Source: Pedosphaera sp.
GTDB taxonomy: Bacteria; Verrucomicrobiota; Verrucomicrobiia; Limisphaerales; SXTU01
Assembly (NCBI GenBank): GCA_009695395.1
Contig: SIBB01000060.1
Location: 1 to 12,012, forward strand
Length of the DNA: 12,012 nucleotides
Reading direction: 5' to 3'
In this document: one piece after another, positions 6,378 through 12,012 of the stretch
Position numbering within the stretch: the stretch's first letter is position 1
Layout of the letters: the number at the start of each line of letters is the position of its first letter
Notes under the pieces: generated by a model
The model's database searches: none
What the model saw: the letters and a program-made list of their open reading frames with translations, nothing else
Told to the model about the DNA's origin: nothing
Position numbers and translations under genes: made by a program

Positions 6378-9300
6378 CTACTTCCTCAGCGTCTTCAGAA
6401 ACGCGTAGAAGTCCGCTACCTCCGCATCCTTCAACCCCGCGAGCAAGCCCGTGGGCATGAGCGAAACGCGTGTGTCCGCCACGCCCGTCACCTCGTCACC
6501 CAAGAGCCGCACGGTCGTGTCCGGGCCGGTCTGCACCAGCTTGGCTGTGGGAGAATCATAGACCATGAAGCCCGTGTAGCTCCCGCCGGACTTGGTCGTG
6601 ACCAGCTTCGGCAGATACGTCGGCGAGATGTCGCGGCTCGGGTCGAGGATGGCGATGAACAAGTCCTCTCGTGAAAGCCGGCTCGTCACGCCCGTCAGGT
6701 CCGGCCCGATGCGCGTGCTGGTGGAATGGCAGCGGTGGCACGCGCGCTCCTCGTAAAGCTGCTGGCCGCGCTTCGCGTCGCCGGAGTCCCACGCGAGGGA
6801 CGGCAAGCGCTTGAGGAACGCCGCCGTGTCCTCGTCGCCGCCGAGCAGCTCCTTCGCAGCGACGGGATACGTCTTGGCGAACCACTCGAACCACGCCGCA
6901 TACGCTTTCACCAAGTCGGCGGCCTCCGTGACGACGAGTGCCTGTCCGCTCCACTTCGCGAGCAAGTCCACGAGTGCCGTGCGTGCCGCCTTCTCCTTCG
7001 GCGCAGAGCAGTGGCGGCGGAGCGAAGTCAGCGCCGCAGCGAGTTCCTTCGGCGTGGCTTCTCCGCTCAACTTCACGAGTGACTTGGCAGCGAGTTCCAC
7101 CACGGCGGGCTGGAACGAAGCCAGCGCGGTGACGAACCGCGCGCGGTCCTCGGCTTGCGGCGCGCGGGCGAGCACACGGAGAATGGCGTCTTGAAGGCTC
7201 GAGTGTGGCCACTGCTGGCGCAGCGCAGGGAACAGCTCGGCGTCCGGCAGCACGGCGAGGAATGCGACCAACTCACCGGACCAATCTGGCACGGCAAGCA
7301 GGCGGCGCGCGGCAGCGGGTTGCTCTGATTTCTCGAAGCGCTGGACGAACAGCGCGTGGTCGGCGAGGCCGAAGTTGGGCATGGCCACGAGCGCGGCGGC
7401 GAGCTTTGAGTCCCGCTCCAGCAGACGACTGAACATGTCGGCCACACGCACGGGCCAGAAGCGGCTCGCCTCCTTTTTGTCGGCCAGCAGCTTGTGCTGC
7501 AAGCCCGCCACCGCGCGGGCGACGCGGATGCTCACATCAAACGAGCGCGGCCCCGGCAAGCGGGCGGCGACCATGAGGAAGTGGATGTCGTCCTCCACCG
7601 GGCTGGTGTCCGTGAACTTCACCGCGACTCGCTCCAACAGGCCGGGCGCGTCAGCGGAAAGCATTCCCAACAAGCGGCCGAGCTCGCGGTCGAGGTCGGC
7701 GTCGCCGGACGGGAACGCGGGGGCGAGGCGTTCGACGACGTGCTGGCGGAGCGGCGTGGGAATGTCCTCGGGCTTGCTGGCAACGAAGCCGTCGTAAGTG
7801 TCGGGCTTGTCCTGCACGAGCTGCACGTCGCCGAGGCCGAGCTGGAGCAGGCGCACGGCGTCGAGCCGCGTGACCGGGTCGCGCGAGGTGGCGGCGACAA
7901 AGGCGGCGTTGTTGAAGTAGTGCGATTGCCAATCCGGGGCGTCGCTGCGCTCGGGGCCGTGGATGCGCAGGATGCCGAGGCGCTGGCGTTCGGTGAGCTG
8001 GCGAGGCAACGGAGTGCGCGTGAACACATCCGCGCCAATCGCCCGCACCGCGAGCACGGTGGCGGTGCGGACACGACGGTCATCCGAGTTCAGGCCGCGA
8101 TACCAGTCCGGGGTAGCAGCCGACGTGAGGAGGCTCTGATTGAGTTCCGGGTTTGAATGGAGCCTCCTCACGTCGGCCGCTACCGAGATGAGCGCCTCCC
8201 ATGCGGCGCGAGCGATGCGCGGGTCGTCGCGGTGGGTGAGTTCGGCAAGGAGTTTGGCAGCCGAGTTTGCATCGGTGCTGCGAGCGAGCGCCCATGCGAC
8301 GCGTGCGATAAGTTCCGGCTCGCTGCTGTTGTCGAGCTTGCGGGCGAGTGCAGCGGAGAGGCCGTCGAAGAGTTCGACTTGCACTTCCACGGCGCGGATG
8401 CGTTCGAGGAGCGGGAGTTTCTTGTTCAACGCGGCTTGCTCGAACGCGGGCCTGCCGAGTTCCTTCGCCACCGGCACCCACTTCGTGCGCGACCAGCTTG
8501 CGAGTGGTTGCGGGGCGGTGAGGACTAGGTGAAGCGGGCTGGTGTCGGGCTTTTCCACGGGCTTCTTGCCTGTGTAATGCACGCGGAAGACACTGCCAAT
8601 TGTCCCGCGTCCGCCGATGGCCACGAAGAGGTCGCCGTTCGGCCCGACCACCGCGTCCACGGGCGCGAAGCCGGTGTCGCCCGCCGTCTCCATGAAGATT
8701 TCCATCTGTGTGTCGAACGTGCTGCCGCGCCGCGTGAGCGGGAAAAAATAGAGCCGCCCGTAGGTCCAGCAGATGGAGAAGAGGCCGTCTCGGTAGCGTG
8801 CGGGGAAGGCACGGTGGCGATAGACGAAGACGCCGGTGGGCGAGCCGCGGCCGACTTCCCAAAGGCGCTCGGTGTTGTCGGGCCAGGCGGGTGGGCGGTT
8901 CCAGGCGTGGCCCCAGCCCTTGAGCACCCAGCCGTGATGCGCGCCGGTGGCGATGTCGAAGATGCGCGTGCCGGAATACCACGGCAGATGGTGGTCGCGT
9001 TCGCCATCGGCATCGTAGGTGAAGACGTGGCCGAGCGGATGGAAGTCGAGGTCGTAGGGATTGCGGAAGCCGTGCGCGAGGACTTCGCTCGTCTTGCCGT
9101 CGGGCGAGATGCGCACGAGCGCGCCAGCATTGACCTGCTTGATGGGCGAGCCGGGGAGCTTCGCGTGCTCGCTGGAGATGCCGGCGTCATTGCCGCAGAT
9201 GAGGTAGAACCAGCCGTCCGGTCCTTTCACGATGCCGTTGGCCGAATGATCGCCGTCGCGCTCGGTGCGCAGCCAGAACTCCGGTTCGCCGTCGGCCACG

Positions 9301-9656
9301 CCGTCGCCGTCGGTGTCCCGCCAGCGGCGGATGCCGGCGTCGCCGTTCAGGATGAGGTCGGGGCCGTCGAAATACATTCCGTGCGCGCCGGACTTGCTGG
9401 CCTTCACGAAGAGCGTGGCCTTGTCAGCCTTCCCGTCGCCGTCGGTGTCGTGGAGGATTTTCACGTAGTCCTTGCCGGCGACGGCGATGCGGCCCTTCGC
9501 ATCCGTGGTCATCGAGAAGATGTCGTGCGCAAGGTCGTCGCCCGCGTAGAGCGAGACCTCGAAGCCGTCCGGCACTCGGAAGCCGTGGCTCAGGGCGGCG
9601 GAACATGGAAGTGCCAAGGCGACGAACAACAACAGGAAAGCAGCTCGGTGGTGCAT
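6378..9656 (-). CDS. PVC-type secreted heme-binding protein with beta-propeller, HEAT-like repeats and CxxCH
   Basis: A 1092-residue protein with a Sec signal peptide (residues 1 to about 21). Residues about 25-365 form a PVC-type 'membrane-bound dehydrogenase' beta-propeller starting HGFRVPDGFEVSLYAGD. It contains two calcium-loop-like DTDGDG motifs (70-75, 114-119), HGFRNPYDLDFHPLGHVFTYDAD and SPTGVFVYR. Residues about 400-930 are helical and HEAT-like. The C-terminal domain has one c-type heme site C973-H-R-C-H977, followed by GPDLTGV, ILDPSRDISP and, near the end, SLMPTGLLAGLKDAEVADFYAFL, the signature of the Pirellula/Verrucomicrobia CxxCH domain. It probably acts in the periplasm or cell envelope as an electron-transferring dehydrogenase or oxidase in carbohydrate breakdown; the substrate is unknown. 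The start at 9656 is set by the signal peptide and a GGGGGA upstream. A palindromic element adds about 25 residues near 491-515, between helical repeats. It diverges from the TIM-barrel gene. Confidence 0.92.
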   Translation of the reverse strand: MHHRAAFLLLFVALALPCSAALSHGFRVPDGFEVSLYAGDDLAHDIFSMTTDAKGRIAVAGKDYVKILHDTDGDGKADKATLFVKASKSGAHGMYFDGPDLILNGDAGIRRWRDTDGDGVADGEPEFWLRTERDGDHSANGIVKGPDGWFYLICGNDAGISSEHAKLPGSPIKQVNAGALVRISPDGKTSEVLAHGFRNPYDLDFHPLGHVFTYDADGERDHHLPWYSGTRIFDIATGAHHGWVLKGWGHAWNRPPAWPDNTERLWEVGRGSPTGVFVYRHRAFPARYRDGLFSICWTYGRLYFFPLTRRGSTFDTQMEIFMETAGDTGFAPVDAVVGPNGDLFVAIGGRGTIGSVFRVHYTGKKPVEKPDTSPLHLVLTAPQPLASWSRTKWVPVAKELGRPAFEQAALNKKLPLLERIRAVEVQVELFDGLSAALARKLDNSSEPELIARVAWALARSTDANSAAKLLAELTHRDDPRIARAAWEALISVAADVRRLHSNPELNQSLLTSAATPDWYRGLNSDDRRVRTATVLAVRAIGADVFTRTPLPRQLTERQRLGILRIHGPERSDAPDWQSHYFNNAAFVAATSRDPVTRLDAVRLLQLGLGDVQLVQDKPDTYDGFVASKPEDIPTPLRQHVVERLAPAFPSGDADLDRELGRLLGMLSADAPGLLERVAVKFTDTSPVEDDIHFLMVAARLPGPRSFDVSIRVARAVAGLQHKLLADKKEASRFWPVRVADMFSRLLERDSKLAAALVAMPNFGLADHALFVQRFEKSEQPAAARRLLAVPDWSGELVAFLAVLPDAELFPALRQQWPHSSLQDAILRVLARAPQAEDRARFVTALASFQPAVVELAAKSLVKLSGEATPKELAAALTSLRRHCSAPKEKAARTALVDLLAKWSGQALVVTEAADLVKAYAAWFEWFAKTYPVAAKELLGGDEDTAAFLKRLPSLAWDSGDAKRGQQLYEERACHRCHSTSTRIGPDLTGVTSRLSREDLFIAILDPSRDISPTYLPKLVTTKSGGSYTGFMVYDSPTAKLVQTGPDTTVRLLGDEVTGVADTRVSLMPTGLLAGLKDAEVADFYAFLKTLRK
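8112..8184. repeat. 73-base palindromic element inserted in frame in the cytochrome gene
   Basis: Two 25-base arms, 8112-8136 and 8160-8184, are reverse complements except at one position, around a 23-base loop. In the mRNA, which is read from the minus strand, the single mismatch becomes a G-U pair, so a continuous 25-pair stem can form. The element is translated as about 25 residues, VAADVRRLHSNPE then LNQSLLTSAAT, between two stretches of ordinary HEAT-like helix (RIARAAWEALIS before, RGLNSDDRRVRTATVLAVRA after). Two of the three message-sense frames are free of stops through the element, so it can be tolerated inside genes. Its arms are unrelated to the flanking sequence. It looks like a dispersed palindromic repeat of MITE or RPE type, but no second full copy is in the window. 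Confidence 0.8.
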
Positions 9657-9668
9657 GGTAAACGGACT

Positions 9669-9674
9669 TCCCCC
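9669..9674 (-). promoter_or_regulatory. ribosome-binding site candidate of the cytochrome gene
   Basis: GGGGGA on the minus strand lies 12 bases before the ATG at 9656. The spacing is long, but this is one of the few purine-rich start-proximal sites in the window, and it supports this start together with the signal peptide. Confidence 0.35.
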
Positions 9675-9676
9675 AT

Positions 9677-9705
9677 AGCGTAGGCTTTCAGCGGTGAGGC
9701 GACAA
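9677..9705 (-). promoter_or_regulatory. possible promoter of the cytochrome gene
   Basis: TTGTCG (9700-9705) and TACGCT (9677-9682), 17 bases apart on the minus strand, match the sigma-70 -35 and -10 boxes at 4 and 3 of 6 positions. The divergent spacer 9657-9773 also has TATCAT (9727-9732) on the plus strand as a possible -10 for the TIM-barrel gene, without a good -35. Confidence 0.25.
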
Positions 9706-9773
9706 CTGCATCGTGCGCCGCCAAAATATCATTCCCGTCCGGACTTCGTTCTGCTTCGCTTTCCGCCCACACC

Positions 9774-10712
9774 ATGAACACCACCACACGCCGGAGTTTC
9801 CTCCAAGCCACCGCCGCCACGTTGCTCGCTGCACCTGCCGCCGGCGCCATCGAGCCCCTGGGCCGCACGGGCAAGGCGCGGCCCCAGCTCGCTCTGGCCG
9901 CCTACTCCTTCCGCGAGTTCTTCACCGGCGATGTGCAGCGTCCCGCCGGAAAGAAGGGCGCCGCCGCGCCCGCCGGCAGGACAATGGACATGTTCAAGTT
10001 CGTGGACTACTGCGCCGAGCACGGCTGCGACGGCGCGGAACTGACAGGCTATTTCTTCCCGCGCGAGCTGTCCGCCGACTACCTCGTGCAGGTGCGCCGC
10101 CACGCGTTCATCAAGGGCGTGGCCGTGAGCGGCACGGCGATTGGCAACAATTTCTCCCATCCCAAAGGCCCGAAGCGCGACGAGGAAATCGCGCAGACGA
10201 AGCTGTGGATTGACCGCGCCGCCGTGCTGGGTGCGCCGCACATCCGCGTCTTCGCGGGGCAAACGAAGGAGATTGAGCGCGAGGCAGCGGACAAGCTGGT
10301 CGTCGCCGCGCTGGAGGAGTGCAGCGACTACGCCGGACAGAAGGGAATTTTCCTCGGCATCGAGAACCACGACGCCATCGGCAGCGCGGAGCACCTGCTC
10401 AAGCTCATCAAACAGGTGAACAGCCGCTGGCTCGCCGTGAACCTCGACTCAGGCAACTTCCGCACCGCCGACCCTTACAAGGACTTCGCCGAGATCGCGC
10501 CCTACGCGGTCAACGTGCAGCTCAAGACGGAGATCAACCCCGTGGGCGCAGACACCAAAGGCCCGCAGCCGGCAGACCTCCCGAGGCTCGTGAAGATTCT
10601 CCGCGAGGCGCACTATCAGGGATTCGTCGCGCTGGAGTTCGAGGGCAAGGAAGACCCCTTCAAGGCCATCCCGCCGGTCCTCAAGCGGTTGAAGGAACTC
10701 TTCGCCTCGTAG
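9774..10712 (+). CDS. Tat-exported TIM-barrel protein, sugar phosphate isomerase/epimerase family
   Basis: A 312-residue protein with a twin-arginine signal (TRRSFLQ, Arg6-Arg7, then a hydrophobic stretch to about residue 25), so it is predicted to be folded before export to the periplasm. The mature part is a xylose isomerase-like TIM barrel (AP endonuclease 2 superfamily): strands LALAAYSF and GCDGAELTGYF, then GIFLGIENHD (Glu197, His199), LAVNLDSGNF (Asp225), VNVQLKTE (about 247-253) and FVALEFEG (Glu288/Glu290). The acidic residues at strand ends fit the metal-binding site of the family. It probably isomerises or epimerises a sugar or sugar derivative; these proteins are abundant in PVC genomes and few have a known substrate. 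It diverges from the heme protein and precedes an ACS-family transporter by 135 bases, suggesting a shared catabolic role. ATG 9774 is set by the Tat motif; no ribosome site is visible. Confidence 0.9.
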   Translation: MNTTTRRSFLQATAATLLAAPAAGAIEPLGRTGKARPQLALAAYSFREFFTGDVQRPAGKKGAAAPAGRTMDMFKFVDYCAEHGCDGAELTGYFFPRELSADYLVQVRRHAFIKGVAVSGTAIGNNFSHPKGPKRDEEIAQTKLWIDRAAVLGAPHIRVFAGQTKEIEREAADKLVVAALEECSDYAGQKGIFLGIENHDAIGSAEHLLKLIKQVNSRWLAVNLDSGNFRTADPYKDFAEIAPYAVNVQLKTEINPVGADTKGPQPADLPRLVKILREAHYQGFVALEFEGKEDPFKAIPPVLKRLKELFAS

Positions 10713-10732
10713 TCGCAACCTTCAGGTTGCGA
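10713..10732. terminator. perfect hairpin right after the TIM-barrel stop
   Basis: TCGCAACCT (10713-10721) and AGGTTGCGA (10724-10732) are exact reverse complements, giving a 9-pair stem (8 if the turn uses four bases) that begins on the base after the stop codon. There is no T-run. It could stop transcription weakly, protect the 3' end of the message, or be one unit of a dispersed palindromic repeat. Confidence 0.45.
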
Positions 10733-10759
10733 ACACGCCGTTTCGCCGACGCGCAAACC

Positions 10760-10790
10760 CGGCGGTCTCGCCGCTGCGCTCTGCCAGCGC
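10760..10790. repeat. two small hairpins in the spacer before the transporter
   Basis: CGGCG (10760-10764) pairs with CGCCG (10769-10773), and GCGCT (10776-10780) with AGCGC (10786-10790). With the hairpin at 10713-10732 they make a run of three stems in the 135-base gene-free spacer 10713-10847. Each is short enough to arise by chance in GC-rich DNA; the run of three is the notable part. No gene or clear promoter is seen in this spacer. Confidence 0.3.
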
Positions 10791-10847
10791 ACTCCATACT
10801 TGAGTCGCCCCCGTGGCTTCGTCACGCTCGCGGCCCTAACACAGCGC

Positions 10848-12012
10848 ATGGCCACAGACTCCGCCCCCTCCGCTCTCGACCGCGCCCGCCACAAAGCCTA
10901 CTGGCGGCTCCTCCCGCTCCTCTTCGTCTGCTACGTCATCGCCTACGTGGACCGCGCGAACGTCTCCATCGCCAAGCTCACGATGACGAAGGATCTGCCC
11001 GGCTTCGACAACGCCGTCATCGGCCTCGGCGCGGGCATGTTCTTCCTCGGCTACTTTCTGCTCGAAATCCCCGGCTCGCTCATCGTCGAGCGCTGGAGCG
11101 CGCGCAAATGGATCAGCCGCATCATGGTCTCGTGGGGCATCATGGCCGCGCTGACGGCGCTGGTGAAGACGCCCGAGCAATTCTACGGCGTGCGCTTCTG
11201 CCTCGGCCTTGCGGAAGCCGGCTTCTTCCCCGGCATTATCGTCTATCTCACGCACTGGTTCCCGAGCCGCGATCGCGCCAAGGCCCTCTCCTACTTCCTC
11301 GTCGCCACGCCCTTCGCGCAAATCCTCAGCCCGAAAATCTCCAACGCCCTGCTCAAGATCGGCACCGATGAGATCGTCAATGGCGTCACCGTCCATCACG
11401 CGCAGTTCATGGGCCTCGCCGGCTGGCAATGCGTTTACATCTTCTGGGGCATCCCCGCCGTGCTGCTGGGCGTCCTCGTCTTCTTTGCGCTCACCGACCG
11501 GCCCGGCCAGGCGAAGTGGCTCACAGCAGAGGAACGCGAGGCCTTGGAAACGGAGCTGGAACGCGAACGCGCCGCCCGCTCGCAAGGCAAGCGCATGACC
11601 GTGCTCGAAGCCTTGCGCCACCCGAAAGTCCTCCTCCTCGCGCTCGCCTACTTCTGCATCGTGACCGGCAGCTACGGCATCGAGTTCTTCCTGCCCAGCA
11701 TTCTAACGGATTGGTATCGGATGACTCCCAATGACGTCACCACTTTGCTGCTCCTCCCGCCGATGCTCGGCCTCGCGGGGCAGCTCTTCGTCGGCTGGAG
11801 CTCTGACAAGCACAAGGAGCGGCGCTTCCACGCCGTCGTGCCCATTGCCATCGGCGCGTGCGCCGTGGGGCTAGCCCCGTTCACGCGCGGCGAGCTTTGG
11901 CTCACCGTCGTGTGCTTCATGGTCGCCTTCGCGGGGTTCAAGGCCTACATGCCGGCCTTCTGGTCACTGCCGAGCCTCTTCCTCACCGAGGCGGCGGCGG
12001 CGGGCAGCATCG
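10848..12012 (+). CDS. MFS transporter, anion:cation symporter (ACS) family (C-terminus off the window)
   Basis: An open frame from ATG 10848 runs 388 codons to the window edge, so the last helices are missing. The N-terminus is MATDSAPSALDRARHKAYWR, then helix 1 ending in AYVDRANVSIA, the DRxN motif of ACS-family carriers. Next come GAGMFFLGYFLLEIPGS (helix 2) and GVRFCLGLAEAGFFPGIIVYLTHWFPSRDRAKA (helices 4-5), which are strongly characteristic of the family that takes up sugar acids (galactonate, glucarate), tartrate, phthalate and similar anions by proton symport. A charged central loop (about residues 216-250) precedes the second helical bundle (FCIVTGSYGIEFFLPSIL). It is an inner-membrane importer of an unidentified organic anion. 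It lies downstream of the TIM-barrel gene on the same strand; the two may act together. Confidence 0.9.
   Translation, partial: MATDSAPSALDRARHKAYWRLLPLLFVCYVIAYVDRANVSIAKLTMTKDLPGFDNAVIGLGAGMFFLGYFLLEIPGSLIVERWSARKWISRIMVSWGIMAALTALVKTPEQFYGVRFCLGLAEAGFFPGIIVYLTHWFPSRDRAKALSYFLVATPFAQILSPKISNALLKIGTDEIVNGVTVHHAQFMGLAGWQCVYIFWGIPAVLLGVLVFFALTDRPGQAKWLTAEEREALETELERERAARSQGKRMTVLEALRHPKVLLLALAYFCIVTGSYGIEFFLPSILTDWYRMTPNDVTTLLLLPPMLGLAGQLFVGWSSDKHKERRFHAVVPIAIGACAVGLAPFTRGELWLTVVCFMVAFAGFKAYMPAFWSLPSLFLTEAAAAGSI

Noticed and set aside
8157..8528. A 123-codon plus-strand frame starting MEPPHVGRY, inside the palindromic element
   Set aside because: Its start arises from the palindrome arm and the rest is antisense to HEAT-like repeats. 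It may be called as a small gene wherever the element occurs, but nothing supports it as real.
8529..9683. A 384-codon plus-strand open frame opposite the cytochrome gene
   Set aside because: It is the antisense shadow of a gene with signal peptide, propeller motifs and a heme site; no recognisable domain of its own.
1..12012. Search for CRISPR arrays, tRNA or rRNA genes, transposases, toxin-antitoxin pairs or phage genes
   Set aside because: No regularly spaced repeats, tRNA-like foldback, transposase motifs or small paired genes were seen on either strand.

Overview
This is a GC-rich chromosomal window that reads as a member of the Verrucomicrobiota (PVC superphylum), probably an environmental lineage. 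Three features point there. One is a 1092-residue secreted protein with the PVC-type architecture: an N-terminal beta-propeller 'membrane-bound dehydrogenase' domain, HEAT-like repeats and a C-terminal CxxCH heme domain. Another is a pseudopilin-like protein ending in an H-X9-DG motif. The third is a Tat-exported TIM-barrel protein of the sugar phosphate isomerase/epimerase type. Few genes have a clear Shine-Dalgarno sequence.

Layout. Positions 1-899 (minus) hold the N-terminal part of a nucleoside:H+ symporter-type MFS permease, cut by the window edge. Positions 1029-3014 (minus) encode 1-deoxy-D-xylulose-5-phosphate synthase (dxs), and 3086-3358 (minus) encode exonuclease VII small subunit (xseB); the two probably form an operon. 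Divergent from xseB is a secreted protein of unknown function (3466-4377, plus). A pseudopilin-like gene (4405-5157, minus) converges on it. A class V aminotransferase (5280-6368, plus) diverges from the pseudopilin gene and converges, with 9 bases between the stops, on the large PVC cytochrome gene (6378-9656, minus). Divergent from the cytochrome gene are the TIM-barrel gene (9774-10712, plus) and an ACS-family MFS transporter (10848 to the window end, plus), cut by the edge.

How it fits together. xseB-dxs is housekeeping (DNA repair plus isoprenoid precursors). The right third looks like a small carbon-catabolism neighbourhood: a periplasmic heme/propeller protein, an exported sugar isomerase/epimerase-like protein and an organic-anion or sugar-acid type transporter. 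The substrate cannot be read from the sequence.

The most unusual feature is a 73-base near-perfect palindrome (8112-8184, 25-bp arms) inside the cytochrome reading frame. It adds about 25 residues without breaking the frame and resembles in concept the coding-region palindromic elements of Rickettsia. Other structure not explained by genes includes a degenerate 6-base repeat with an inverted repeat between xseB and dxs, hairpin-rich spacers after dxs and after the TIM-barrel gene, and an operator-like palindrome and direct repeat before the aminotransferase. No tRNA, rRNA, CRISPR array, insertion sequence or obvious defence or biosynthetic system was seen.
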